Source: Paracoccus contaminans (GTDB lineage Bacteria > Pseudomonadota > Alphaproteobacteria > Rhodobacterales > Rhodobacteraceae). Taken from it: a stretch of DNA of 64,000 bases. The translations under genes were made by a program, and so were the position numbers. The stretch is from assembly GCF_002105555.1 (NCBI RefSeq), contig NZ_CP020612.1, positions 1,852,001 to 1,916,000 of the forward strand, given 5' to 3'. Below the pieces are notes generated by a model, which had not been told where the DNA came from, made no database searches, and was given only the letters and a program-made list of their open reading frames with translations. This document shows, piece after piece, positions 36,090-45,157 of the stretch. Numbering within the stretch: position 1 is the stretch's first letter; each line of letters opens with the position of its first letter.

Positions 36090-38211
36090 AGCGCCCCTCC
36101 TGCTTCAGCCGTGCGACGCTCAGCCCGGCGGGGGCCAGCAGCGCGTCCATCTCGGCCGCCACGGCGCGGCCCATGGCGAGGCTGCCGCAGACCAGCACGC
36201 GCGCGCCCGCCGCGATCTGGCGGCGCAGGGCGGCGGCATCCTCGCGCAGGCGGTCCTGGACATGGCGCGGCGCGGCGCCCCGGCTGACGGCCGGGATCAG
36301 CCGGGTCAGGCGGCCGTCCCGCCGCCAGCGGGTCAGTTCGGGGGCATAGAGGAAATCCGAATCAAGGTCGCGCAGGCCGAGATAAAGGCTCCGGTCCACA
36401 CCGGGCGCGGCGCGGCGCAGCAGCCCGGCCATGGGCGCGACGCCGCAGCCGGTGGCGATCATGACGGTCGGCCGGTCCCCGGCCCGGAAGGCGGGGTTGC
36501 GGCGGACGAAGGCGCGCAACCGCGCCCCCGGATGCAATCCGTGAAGCCAGGGCGAGCAGGCCCCGCCCGGCAAGCGGCGCACGGCGATCTCGGCAAATCC
36601 GTCGGCCGAAGCGGAGGCCAGCGAATAAAAGCGCGGGGCCGTTGCGCCGGGGGCCATGACACCCAGCAGATCGCCCGGCTGGAAGCGCGGCCCGCCCAGC
36701 CACCAGGGCCGCACCGACAGCCGCAGGATGACCGAGGGCGCCGCGACCGCCTGCCCATAATCGCGCCGCGATACGACCCTCAGCGCGTGACGGCGCGGCA
36801 GGGCCGGGCGATGCTCGGGCGCGATGTCCAGCCCCAGCGCCCGGCCGAACGCGCGCGCCCAGGCGGCGAAGTCGGCCGGCGACTGGCGGTCGACGGTGCC
36901 GGGTGGGATCAGCTGCGCAAAGCCCGCCGCGGCCATCGCCGTCTGAACCCGCGCGGCATAGCCGCAAAAGGCGGGAAACATGCGGTCGCCAAAGCCCAGC
37001 ACCGCCACCGGGATCGGCGCCAGCCCCGCTAGCCGGTCGAGGAACCGCGCAGCCGATGCCGGTGCGGCCCCGTCCCCCCAGGTCGCGGCCATCAGCACCA
37101 GCGCCCTGGCGCGCGGCATCGGCCCCGCGTCATTCATGTCGCCCAGATGCACCCGCTGCCCGGCGCCCGTCGCGGCGCGTTGCAGGGCGGCGGCAAAGCC
37201 GCGGGTGGTCCCGCCCTCGGTCCCGACAAGGATGACCAGATCGGCCTCGGCCATCGGCACGTTGCCGGGCACGCGCATGCGGCGGCGGGCGGCCCAGACC
37301 ATCAGGCCCGTTCCCGCCAGAGCCGGCACCGCCGCCGCCGCGACGCCCAGCAGCAGCCCCAGCCACCAGGCCCCGTGGCCGGTGTGCAGCAGGTAGGCCC
37401 AGTCCCACAGCCGCGCCCCTGCGCCATGGGTGGCCGCGGCCAGCACCATGCCGCTTGCGGGATCGATCTGGGTCACGCGGCCTGCGGCGTCCAGCACCAG
37501 CGGCTCGCCCGGCCGGGCGGGCAGGCGCAGCTCGCGCAGCGCGGCCAGCGGCAGGTCCAGCGCGGGCATCGCGTCAAGCGCCTGGGCGGGGCCTGCGGCG
37601 GTCAGGGGCGCGAGCGTCGGCGCCGTGCCGTCCGGCACAAGGCCCAACGTCGCCGCCGACATCCACGCCCCGGTCAGCGCCGACAGCCCCAGCCCGGCCA
37701 TCGCCGCCCGCCCGATCCGCGCGTGCCAGCCGCGGGCGCCCGCCGCCCGCACCGGCCCGCCAAGGCGGCGCCATCCGCCCAGCGCCCGGGCGAGCAGCCA
37801 CAGCCCCGAGCCCGCCAGCAGCGCCATCACGGCCGCCATCAGGCCGACCGCCAGCCGCCCCCCTTCGCCCAGCCTCAGCGAGCGGTGGAAGCCCTTGATC
37901 CAGCGCATCGCGGGGCTTTCGCCCGCAATGGGCTGCGCCGCGCCGGTCACGGGATCGACGGTCAGCATCTGCGGCCCCGCGCCGCCCCGCACCTGCGCCG
38001 TCAGCAGCCCGTCGGGGCTGCGGGTCAGCCGCCGCAGGCCCGGCTGGGCGGCCTTGATCCGGGCGGCGACCGCGCCGATGCTCGCCTCGGCCCGGGCGGC
38101 GGCGGCGTGGTCCAGCGCAGGCTGGACCGACAGCACCGCGCCCGAGGCGGCGATCAGGCTGAGGAACAGGCCCGCCGCCAGGGCGGGCAGCGAATGAAAG
38201 CGGCGCAGCAT
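36070..38211 (-). CDS. PepSY-domain membrane flavoreductase (flavodoxin plus FNR)
   Basis: A 713-residue protein. The N-terminal PepSY membrane region (1-about 320) has four membrane segments and loops such as GFHRSLRLGEGGR. A flavodoxin domain (about 325-470: ADLVILVGTEGGTTRGFAAA) and a ferredoxin-NADP reductase domain (about 475-713: RFYSLASASADGF for FAD, MIATGCGVAPMAG for NADPH) follow, as in sulfite-reductase flavoprotein relatives. The cytoplasmic part would take electrons from NAD(P)H and pass them across the membrane. The tail GRYVEDIY is typical of this FNR type. Confidence 0.87.
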   Translation of the reverse strand: MLRRFHSLPALAAGLFLSLIAASGAVLSVQPALDHAAAARAEASIGAVAARIKAAQPGLRRLTRSPDGLLTAQVRGGAGPQMLTVDPVTGAAQPIAGESPAMRWIKGFHRSLRLGEGGRLAVGLMAAVMALLAGSGLWLLARALGGWRRLGGPVRAAGARGWHARIGRAAMAGLGLSALTGAWMSAATLGLVPDGTAPTLAPLTAAGPAQALDAMPALDLPLAALRELRLPARPGEPLVLDAAGRVTQIDPASGMVLAAATHGAGARLWDWAYLLHTGHGAWWLGLLLGVAAAAVPALAGTGLMVWAARRRMRVPGNVPMAEADLVILVGTEGGTTRGFAAALQRAATGAGQRVHLGDMNDAGPMPRARALVLMAATWGDGAAPASAARFLDRLAGLAPIPVAVLGFGDRMFPAFCGYAARVQTAMAAAGFAQLIPPGTVDRQSPADFAAWARAFGRALGLDIAPEHRPALPRRHALRVVSRRDYGQAVAAPSVILRLSVRPWWLGGPRFQPGDLLGVMAPGATAPRFYSLASASADGFAEIAVRRLPGGACSPWLHGLHPGARLRAFVRRNPAFRAGDRPTVMIATGCGVAPMAGLLRRAAPGVDRSLYLGLRDLDSDFLYAPELTRWRRDGRLTRLIPAVSRGAAPRHVQDRLREDAAALRRQIAAGARVLVCGSLAMGRAVAAEMDALLAPAGLSVARLKQEGRYVEDIY

Positions 38212-38271
38212 GGGACGGATCCGTTCTAATCAGGACGGCCGCGGCGATCCGCTCGCCGCGGCAAAAGGGGG

Positions 38272-38736
38272 TCAGCGCCAGCTGAGCGAGCGCACGAAGC
38301 CGTTCCCGGCGACGGCCTTGCCGGCGCTGGCCGAGGTCAGCGGCACCACGGCGTCGGCGGCGAACTCGCCCATGTCCTCGACCGCGCTGTCGAGGCGGAT
38401 CTGATAGCCCGCATCGATCAGCGCATCGGCCAGATCGACCGTGACGGTCAGGTTCCGCCCCGATCCGACCGAGGCCCCGGTCACGCCGTCCGGCACCGCC
38501 CCGCCGCTGGCGCGATACCAGTCGCCCAGATGCGACCACCATTTCGCCTCGGGCCCGGCCAGCCACAGGGTTCCCTGATAGGCGCCCTGCGCGTCGGTGA
38601 CATAGGCGGCCAGATAGGCACCCTCGCCGCCGTAATCGGTCAGCTGCGCGGTCAGCGTCACCGGGCGCGCCTCGGCCAGCCCTGGCATCGCCAGCGCGGC
38701 AAGGGTCAGCGAGGTCAGTGCGGTCGTGGACTGCAT
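38272..38736 (-). CDS. DUF2271 periplasmic protein, probable FMN carrier
   Basis: A 154-residue exported protein: signal peptide MQSTTALTSLTLAALAMPGLAEA, then a beta-rich body with WLAGPEAKWWSHLGDWYRAS characteristic of DUF2271. Residues 83-89 read DGVTGAS, which matches the ApbE flavinylation motif DxxTGAS/T, with Ser89 as the predicted FMN attachment point. It lies between the small Asp/His-rich gene and the PepSY reductase, so it is a good candidate electron carrier outside the membrane. Confidence 0.83.
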   Translation of the reverse strand: MQSTTALTSLTLAALAMPGLAEARPVTLTAQLTDYGGEGAYLAAYVTDAQGAYQGTLWLAGPEAKWWSHLGDWYRASGGAVPDGVTGASVGSGRNLTVTVDLADALIDAGYQIRLDSAVEDMGEFAADAVVPLTSASAGKAVAGNGFVRSLSWR

Positions 38737-38747
38737 CCCCGCCTCCT

Positions 38748-39140
38748 TCAGTTCACGGTGGCGCGCGGGGCGCCGATCAGGGGGTTCTGGGCGGGCGGCG
38801 GGCCGACGCGGCGCGGGGCGGCCCGGCGGGCGCCTTCGTCCTCGTCCTCGTCATCGTCATCCTCCTCATGCTCACGCTCATGGGCGCCTTGGCGCGCGGG
38901 GTGATCGTCGCCATGGGCGCCGCGCCGGTGACCCATCCGGCGGCCGCCCTCGTCGTCTTGGTCATTGTCGGCCAGGCGGACAGGCCCGACATCGGCAGCG
39001 GCGGCAGCGGCGGCAGCGGCGGCGGCGGCCGTGTCGGTGCGGGGCTCGAGCGCCGCCTCGCCCGGCAGCGCCGCAAGGGCGGGGGCGGCCAGGGCGGCGA
39101 TCACGGCGGCCAGGATGGCGCGGCGGGGCAGGGTGGGCAT
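38748..39140 (-). CDS. Small Asp/Glu/His-rich secreted protein
   Basis: A 130-residue protein with a signal peptide (MPTLPRRAILAAVIAALAAPALA), a run of about ten Ala, and a strongly charged part containing HRRGAHGDDHPARQGAHERE and an acidic run DDDDEDEDEG. No family is recognised. The His and acidic clusters could bind metal ions. It is first in the DUF2271-PepSY-ApbE operon and 11 bases before the DUF2271 gene. Confidence 0.65.
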   Translation of the reverse strand: MPTLPRRAILAAVIAALAAPALAALPGEAALEPRTDTAAAAAAAAAAAADVGPVRLADNDQDDEGGRRMGHRRGAHGDDHPARQGAHEREHEEDDDDEDEDEGARRAAPRRVGPPPAQNPLIGAPRATVN

Positions 39141-39284
39141 GGGGCGTCCTTTCAGGGTGCTTGGCCTCGATGCCCTGGTCCTGCCCTTGCAGGCTGACGC
39201 GATCCTGAACGCGGGCTGGACCGGCGTTCAGGCCGGTGTCAGCTTGCGCACGCATCGGTGAACGGCACGCAGAAAGGGCGACCC
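39141..39284. promoter_or_regulatory. Divergent regulatory region of flavin-redox operon and two-component system
   Basis: 144 bases separating the small secreted-protein gene from the response-regulator gene. Divergence suggests that the two-component system controls the redox operon and possibly itself. No repeat clear enough to call an operator was seen. Confidence 0.4.
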
Positions 39285-39944
39285 ATGCGGATCCTGCTGA
39301 TCGAGGATGACCCGGGGCTGGGCTCCGCCGTGCGCGACCAGATCGCCGCCGACGGGCATGGCCCCGACTGGGTGCAGACCCTGGCCGATGCCGAGGATGC
39401 GGCGCGCGTCACGCCCTATGACCTGATCCTGCTGGACCTGATGCTGCCCGATGGCGGCGGATTGGGCTTTCTGCGCCGGATGCGGGCGCAGGGATCGGCA
39501 ACGCCGGTCATCATCCTGACCGCCCGTGACCGGATCACCGAACGGATCGAGGGGCTGAACGCCGGGGCCGACGACTATATCATCAAGCCGTTCGATCTGG
39601 CCGAGTTGTCCGCCCGCATCGGCGCGGGCGCGCGGCGCTATGCCGGCAACCCCAATCCGCTGATCGAACTGGGCGATCTGGCGATCGATTTGTCGGACCA
39701 TGCGATCACCGGCCCCGAGGGCCGCATCGATCTGTCGGCCCGCGAATGGGCGATCTTCGAGGCGCTGCTGTCCCGCCCCGGCGCGATCCTGTCCAAATCG
39801 GCACTGGAAGAGCGGCTCTATTCCCTGGACGCCGAGGTCGAAAGCAACACGATCGAGGTCTATGTCAGCCGCCTGCGCAAGAAGCTGGGCGCCGCCGCGG
39901 TCGAGACGATCCGCGGCATGGGCTATCGCCTGGGCCGGCCATGA
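39285..39944 (+). CDS. OmpR-family response regulator
   Basis: A 219-residue regulator: receiver with MRILLIEDDPGLGSAV and phospho-acceptor Asp in LILLDLMLPDGGGL, ADDYIIKPFD with the conserved Lys, and a winged-helix output ending EVYVSRLRKKLG...GMGYRLGRP. AAAGGG precedes ATG 39285. It overlaps the kinase start by ATGA. It is divergent from the flavin-redox operon. Confidence 0.93.
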   Translation: MRILLIEDDPGLGSAVRDQIAADGHGPDWVQTLADAEDAARVTPYDLILLDLMLPDGGGLGFLRRMRAQGSATPVIILTARDRITERIEGLNAGADDYIIKPFDLAELSARIGAGARRYAGNPNPLIELGDLAIDLSDHAITGPEGRIDLSAREWAIFEALLSRPGAILSKSALEERLYSLDAEVESNTIEVYVSRLRKKLGAAAVETIRGMGYRLGRP

Positions 39945-41371
39945 CGGCGCCGGCCGCACCGCCCAGCCTGCGGCGGCAGCTGGCCTGGCGCCTGGCGCTG
40001 GGGCTGCTGGCGGCCTGGCTGGCGGCCGTCGCCGGGGCGGGGCTGGTGATCCGCCACCGCATCGACCGCATCTTCGACGCCGCCCTGCAGGAAACCGCCG
40101 AGCGCATCCTGCCGCTGGCGATCATGGAGATCGAGGCGACGCGGCTGGGCCACGCCGACCGGCGCCCCCGCGCGGACGAGGGCGAGCGCCATGATGACGA
40201 CGAGGACCACGACGAAGACGACCACGACGCCCCCCGCACCGTGCGCCGCCTGCCGCAGGCCGCGCCGCATCCCGAAGCGCTCAGCTATGTCCTGCGGGAC
40301 CGGCGCGGGCGCATGCTGATCCGCTCGCACGACGCCGACCCCGCGGATTTCGATCCGACCGCTTCGCAAGGCATGTCGGTCAGCCGTGACAGCCGCCTGT
40401 ACACCCGCAGCACCGAAGGGGGCGGCTATACCATCCAGGCCGTCGAGCCGCTGTCGGTGCGCCGCGAGGCGCTGCGGGCGACGCTGGGCGCGATGCTGCT
40501 GCCGCTGGCGCTGGCGATTCCGCTGGCGCTGGCCGGCATCCGCTTGATCCTGCGGCGCAGCCTGCGCCCGGTCGACCGGCTCTCGGCCGAACTGGGCCGG
40601 CGCGGCGCGCAGGATCTGTCCCCGATCCCCGCGGGGGCGCTGCCGGCCGAGCTGGTGCCGATCCGCGAGGCCGCCAACCGCCTGTTCGGCCGGATGTCCC
40701 GCGCGCTCGAGGCCGAGCGCGGCTTTTCGGCCAATGCCGCGCATGAGCTGCGCACCCCCATCGCCGCGACGCTGGCCCAGACCCAGCGTCTGGTGCGCGA
40801 GGCGCCCCAGGGGCCGCTGCGCGACCGCGCCCTGACCGTCGAGGCCGAACTGAAGCGCATGGCGCGGCTGGCCGAAAAGCTGCTGCAGCTGGCGCGGGTC
40901 GAAGGCGGGGGCGTGCTGGCCGATGCGCCGTCGGATCTTGCGCCGGTGCTGGCCGCCGTGCTGGCCGATCTGGGGCGCGACCTGCCGCCGGGCCGGATCC
41001 TGGCGAGCCTGCCCGATGCGCCGGTGATGTCGCACCTTGACCCGGATGTTTTCGGCGTTCTCGCCCGCAACCTGATCGAGAACGCGCTGCGCCACGGCAC
41101 GCCGGGCACTGCGGTCGAGGTTGCCCTGACCGCGCGGGCGGTGCTGCGGGTGGCCAATGATTGCCCTCTGCTGCCGCCAGAGACCTTGGCCCGCCTGACT
41201 ACACGCTTTGAACGCGCCGGCAGCCGCGCGTTCGGGTCGGGGCTGGGCCTGACGATCGTCGCGGCGGTCGCGCAAGTGCTCGGAACCGAGCTGAGGATGA
41301 CCTCTCCCCGGCCGGGCAGTGCTGGAGGGATCGTGTCCGAAATTGCTCTGAAGGCCGAGGATCAAGACTGA
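39941..41371 (+). CDS. Sensor histidine kinase with Asp/His-rich periplasmic loop
   Basis: A 476-residue kinase. Membrane segments are at about 18-40 and 180-205. The periplasmic sensor contains the run GERHDDDEDHDEDDHD at about residues 80-95, very like the acidic/His clusters in the secreted protein encoded across the divergent promoter. The H-box is NAAHELRTPIAATLAQ, the N-box NLIENALRHGTPG and the G-box FGSGLGLTIV. A metal-binding sensor loop is a reasonable inference. Confidence 0.92.
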   Translation: MTAPAAPPSLRRQLAWRLALGLLAAWLAAVAGAGLVIRHRIDRIFDAALQETAERILPLAIMEIEATRLGHADRRPRADEGERHDDDEDHDEDDHDAPRTVRRLPQAAPHPEALSYVLRDRRGRMLIRSHDADPADFDPTASQGMSVSRDSRLYTRSTEGGGYTIQAVEPLSVRREALRATLGAMLLPLALAIPLALAGIRLILRRSLRPVDRLSAELGRRGAQDLSPIPAGALPAELVPIREAANRLFGRMSRALEAERGFSANAAHELRTPIAATLAQTQRLVREAPQGPLRDRALTVEAELKRMARLAEKLLQLARVEGGGVLADAPSDLAPVLAAVLADLGRDLPPGRILASLPDAPVMSHLDPDVFGVLARNLIENALRHGTPGTAVEVALTARAVLRVANDCPLLPPETLARLTTRFERAGSRAFGSGLGLTIVAAVAQVLGTELRMTSPRPGSAGGIVSEIALKAEDQD

Positions 41372-41753
41372 TTGCTGCTCGAACTGAGGCCGTTTGTGTG
41401 CTGCGATCCGTTCAGCCCCGGAGCGAAGCCAGCGCCCGCCCGCGGTTGCCTGGGATGGGCTGAACGGCCCCCAGAGCCGTCATCTGCCGGTCATGTCGGG
41501 GCGATGCCCTGGCTGGCCGCTCACGCTTGGTCGGCTTGTCCGGCAAAGAGGGGCTTGAAATCTGCGCCGCGTGGCCCCGGAAATCAGGCCGCGGACTGTC
41601 CAAGGGATCGGCGGAAAGTCGAGGCTCGATCCGCGTCTTGCGACAGATCTCGGCGACAAGCCTCCCTTCCTCGCCATGCTTCAAGAAGATCGCCTTATAC
41701 GCCTGCTCGATTCCTGCGGAAGGATCACATCAGATCGTGCGATCAAACGCCTG
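41372..41753. other. Intergenic region, 382 bases, possible decayed transposase fragment
   Basis: No intact gene. On the minus strand around 41650-41700 a short frame reads GEEGRLVAEICRKTRIEP, faintly like the N-terminal helix-turn-helix of IS3-type OrfA. It has no continuation and no terminal repeats were seen, so this is only a weak suggestion. Confidence 0.2.
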
Positions 41754-42203
41754 CTAACCTGCCGGGCAGGGCAAGGCCACGACCCCTTTGCGGATCAGGA
41801 AATTCCCGTAGGGCCGCGTCTCGGCAGTGCGCAGAATGATGAAGGCGGCCTGCGCGGCGCTGTAGAATGCGAACCGTTCGAGCGAGGTGCTGGCAAAGCC
41901 TTGGGCGGCGAACAACGGTTCGGTTTCGGCCACGGCAGGGGGGATGGCGGACGCGTCGTCCACCATCTGCATGGTCCGCACCGGGTCGGCCCCGAAGCTG
42001 TCGATCGGCAGCAGCGACAGCACCGCCCGGACCGCGCGCGTGCAGTCGCAGTCCATGCGCAGCGCAGTTCCCATCGGGGTCCGCCGGGCCGTGGATTCGG
42101 CAGGAAAGTTGGCGTCCACGATGGCGATGGCGTCGCCGTGCCCCATCAGGGCCAGCGCGCGCAGCAGATCCGGGCCGATCAGCGGGTCGATCCCTTTGAG
42201 CAT
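41754..42203 (-). CDS. fucU: L-fucose mutarotase FucU
   Basis: A 149-residue RbsD/FucU-family mutarotase that interconverts fucose anomers. It begins MLKGIDPLIGPDLLRALALM, then GHGDAIAIVDANFPA with the conserved His and Asp, and ends with RPYGNFLIRKGVV. GAGGAGGG precedes ATG 42203. It is the last gene of the fucose operon, one base after the dehydrogenase stop. Confidence 0.92.
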   Translation of the reverse strand: MLKGIDPLIGPDLLRALALMGHGDAIAIVDANFPAESTARRTPMGTALRMDCDCTRAVRAVLSLLPIDSFGADPVRTMQMVDDASAIPPAVAETEPLFAAQGFASTSLERFAFYSAAQAAFIILRTAETRPYGNFLIRKGVVALPCPAG

Positions 42204-42204
42204 C

Positions 42205-42978
42205 TCAGCCCTCCTCGCGGCCGATGGCCCGGTCAAGATGGGTATAGCCGCCGTCGGGGAACAGCCACTGCCCGGTGATGTGGCTGGCGCGGTCCGACAG
42301 CAGAAACGCGCAGATATCCGCGATCTCGCGCGCAGTGGTCATGCGCCGGCCCAGCGGGATGCGGGCGGTGATGCGGCGCAGAGCCTCGTCCGGGTCAGGC
42401 AGAGTGTCCAGCCAGCGGCTGTAGAGGGGGGTCATGACCTCTGCCACGACGATGGCGTTCACCCGCACACCATCATCGAGGAACTCGACCGCCCATTCGC
42501 GGGTCAGGCCCAACTGCGCGGCCTTGGCCGCGACATAGGCGGAGGTGCCGCCCTGACCCGTCACCGCAGTCTTGGAGGTGATGTTGACCACAGCCCCTCG
42601 GGCGGCGCGCAGATCGTCCGCCAGCAGCTGCACCATCGTGTAATAATGCACAAGGTTCTGATCCAGGCTGGCGCGGAAGGCCTGGGGGCCGGCCGTCAGG
42701 CCAACCCCGTCATTGGCGCCGGCATTGTTGACCAGCGCATGCACGGTTCCATGCCGCTGGCGCACGGCATCGATGGCGGCGCGGCAGGCCTCGTCATCCG
42801 ACAGCTCGGCCTGCACGAAATCCGCGCCGTGGCGGGCCAGCCAATCCGCGTCCGGCGGGCGGCGAGCGATCACCACGGGGCGGGCGCCCTCCTCGGCCAG
42901 CACCTCGGTGATGCCGGCCCCGATGCCCGAGCCGCCGCCCGTCACCACCACCACCTTGCCCGTCAGGTGCAGGTCCAT
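42205..42978 (-). CDS. L-fucose dehydrogenase (SDR family)
   Basis: A 257-residue short-chain dehydrogenase. The cofactor loop is TGGGSGIGAGI, the NNAG motif is ALVNNAGANDG, and the active-site Tyr/Lys is YVAAKAAQLGLTREW. Its segments NLVHYYTMVQ, NITSKTAVTGQGGTSAY and GQWLFPDGGYTHLDRA match L-fucose dehydrogenases of the Burkholderia type. It oxidises L-fucose to L-fucono-lactone. It overlaps the fuconate dehydratase (TGATG). Confidence 0.85.
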   Translation of the reverse strand: MDLHLTGKVVVVTGGGSGIGAGITEVLAEEGARPVVIARRPPDADWLARHGADFVQAELSDDEACRAAIDAVRQRHGTVHALVNNAGANDGVGLTAGPQAFRASLDQNLVHYYTMVQLLADDLRAARGAVVNITSKTAVTGQGGTSAYVAAKAAQLGLTREWAVEFLDDGVRVNAIVVAEVMTPLYSRWLDTLPDPDEALRRITARIPLGRRMTTAREIADICAFLLSDRASHITGQWLFPDGGYTHLDRAIGREEG

Positions 42979-44249
42979 CAGGCGGTGAACCGGTATCTGG
43001 CGAGGCTGCCTGGCTTCATCTCGATCGAGAAGCCGGGAATCGCGGGGGGCATGTAGGCGGCGTTCTCGATGCGGACCGGATCGATGAAATGTTCGTGCAG
43101 GTGATCGACAAACTCGATCACGCGGCCCTCGCGGGTGCCGGCGATGCACAGATAGTCGATCATCGACATGTGCTGGACGTATTCGCACAGGCCCACACCC
43201 CCGGCATGCGGGCAGACCTTCAGACCGTATTTCGCGGCCATCAGCATGACGGCCAGCACCTCGTTCAGCCCGCCCAGGCGGCAGCTGTCGATCTGCACCA
43301 CGTCGATCGCGCCCTGCATGATGAACTGCTTGAACATGATCCGGTTCTGGCACATCTCGCCGGTCGCGACCTGCACCGGGGCGACGCCCTCGCGGATCTT
43401 GCGGTGGCCTTCGACATCGTCCGGGCTGGTCGGCTCCTCGATGAACCAGGGGTTCACGAAGGCCAGGCGCCTGACCCATTCGATGGCCTCCTCCACCTCC
43501 CAGACCTGGTTGGCGTCGATCATCAGGTTGACGTCGGGGCCGACCGTCTCGCGGGCGATGGTCAGGCGGCGGATGTCGTCATCGAGGTCGCGGCCGACCT
43601 TCATCTTGATGTAGTTGAAACCCGCGTCCACAGCCTCGCGGCACAGGCGGCGCAGCTTGTCGTCGTCATAGCCGAGCCAGCCGGCCGAGGTCGTGTAACA
43701 GGGATATCCCTCGCGGCGCAGCGTGGCGACGCGGTCCGCCTTGCCCTCGGCCTGCCTCGTGAGGAACTCGAGCGCCCATTCGGGGGTGATGCAGTCTGTC
43801 AGGTAGCGAAAGTCGATGCAGCGGACCAGCTCTTCGGGGGTCATGTCGGCAACAAGCTGCCAGACCGGCTTGCCCTCGGCCTTGGCCCACAGATCCCAGG
43901 CGGCGTTCACGACCGCCCCGGTGGCCAGATGGATGGCGCCCTTGTCCGGCCCGATCCAGCGCAGCTGGCTGTCGCTGGTGACGTGCCGCCAGAAGCGGCC
44001 CATGTCGGCCGCGATCCAGTCCAGCTCGAGGCCGACGACCAGCGGGCGCAGCGCCTCGATCGCCGCCACGCAGATCTCGTTCCCGCGGCCGATGGTGAAG
44101 GTCAGCCCGTGGCCCTGATGCGCCCCGTCCGTCTCCAGAATGACATAGGCGGCGGAATAGTCCGGATCGGGATTCATCGCGTCCGAGCCGTCCAGCGAGC
44201 GGCTGGTCGGGAAACGCACGTCGATGGTGGAAAGGCCGGTAATCTTCAT
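42978..44249 (-). CDS. fucD: L-fuconate dehydratase
   Basis: A 423-residue enolase-superfamily enzyme that converts L-fuconate to 2-keto-3-deoxy-L-fuconate. Catalytic signs are YIKMKVGRD (the KxK bases), metal ligands in MIDANQVW, WFIEEPTSPDD and ATGEMCQNR, and the general acid/base His in KVCPHAGGVGLCEYVQH. The N-terminus DVRFPTSRSLDGSDAMNPDP is characteristic of the fuconate branch. It overlaps the next hydrolase by four bases. Confidence 0.93.
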   Translation of the reverse strand: MKITGLSTIDVRFPTSRSLDGSDAMNPDPDYSAAYVILETDGAHQGHGLTFTIGRGNEICVAAIEALRPLVVGLELDWIAADMGRFWRHVTSDSQLRWIGPDKGAIHLATGAVVNAAWDLWAKAEGKPVWQLVADMTPEELVRCIDFRYLTDCITPEWALEFLTRQAEGKADRVATLRREGYPCYTTSAGWLGYDDDKLRRLCREAVDAGFNYIKMKVGRDLDDDIRRLTIARETVGPDVNLMIDANQVWEVEEAIEWVRRLAFVNPWFIEEPTSPDDVEGHRKIREGVAPVQVATGEMCQNRIMFKQFIMQGAIDVVQIDSCRLGGLNEVLAVMLMAAKYGLKVCPHAGGVGLCEYVQHMSMIDYLCIAGTREGRVIEFVDHLHEHFIDPVRIENAAYMPPAIPGFSIEMKPGSLARYRFTA

Positions 44250-45088
44250 GCCCGCACCACCTTCTGCTGCTGCTCGCCCAGGCCCTCGATTCCCAGGCGC
44301 ATGACCTCGCCCCCCTTGAGGTAGACGGGCGGCTTCTGGCCCATGCCCACGCCCGGCGGGGTGCCGGTCGAGATGACATCGCCGGGCTGCAACGACAGGA
44401 AGCGCGAGACATAGGCGATCAACTCGGCCACGCCGAAGATCATCGTGGACGTGCTGCCGTCCTGGAATCGGCGGCCGTCAACCTCCAGCCACATCCTGAG
44501 GTTGCCGACATCGCCCGCCTCGTCGGGGGTGACCAGCCAAGGGCCGATCGGGCCGAAGGTGTCGTGGCCCTTGCCCTTGTCCCAGCTGCCGCCGCGCTCG
44601 ATCTGCCATTCGCGCTCGCTGACGTCGTTGATGACGCAGTAACCGGCGACATGGGACAGGGCATCCGCCTGCTCGATATAGCGCCCGGCCTTGCCGATGA
44701 CGACGCCCAGCTCGACCTCCCAGTCGGTCTTGGTCGATCCGCGCGGGATCTCGACATCGTCGTTCGGACCGCAGATGGCGCTGGTCCACTTGTTGAAGAC
44801 GATCGGCTCGGACGGGACGGCGGCGCCCGTCTCGGCCGCGTGGTCGGCATAGTTCAGGCCGATGCAGATGAACTTGCCCGTCCGCCCCACGCATGGGCCG
44901 AGGCGCGGCGCACCCTCGACCGCCGGCAGGCCGGCTGCGTCCAGGGCCGCGAGCCGGGCGAGGCCCTCGGGCGTCAGCGCGTCGCCGGCGATGTCCTCGA
45001 CATGGCCCGACAGGTCGCGCAGCGTCCCCCCCTGGTCCAGCAGTCCGGGTTTTTCCTGCCCCTTGGGGCCAAAGCGCAGCAGCTTCAT
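44246..45088 (-). CDS. Fumarylacetoacetate-hydrolase family 2,4-diketo-3-deoxy-L-fuconate hydrolase
   Basis: A 280-residue FAH-family enzyme. Metal and substrate features are FICIGLNYADHAAETG, the WEVELGVVIGKAGRYI Glu pair, the GYCVINDVSERE lid and STGTPPGVGMGQKPP. In the non-phosphorylating fucose route it would cleave 2,4-diketo-3-deoxy-L-fuconate to pyruvate and lactate. The substrate is inferred from neighbours; close relatives act on other 2,4-diketo acids. Confidence 0.85.
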   Translation of the reverse strand: MKLLRFGPKGQEKPGLLDQGGTLRDLSGHVEDIAGDALTPEGLARLAALDAAGLPAVEGAPRLGPCVGRTGKFICIGLNYADHAAETGAAVPSEPIVFNKWTSAICGPNDDVEIPRGSTKTDWEVELGVVIGKAGRYIEQADALSHVAGYCVINDVSEREWQIERGGSWDKGKGHDTFGPIGPWLVTPDEAGDVGNLRMWLEVDGRRFQDGSTSTMIFGVAELIAYVSRFLSLQPGDVISTGTPPGVGMGQKPPVYLKGGEVMRLGIEGLGEQQQKVVRA

Positions 45089-45157
45089 CAGGTCCTCGTC
45101 ATGGCGGAAGATGTGACGGGGCCGGGGCGCAGCGCACCTCGCCCCCTGCAGGTCGCG

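Noticed and set aside
41640..41760. IS3 OrfA-like helix-turn-helix fragment
   Set aside because: Only about 18 residues look similar, with no orfB, no terminal repeats and no target duplication.
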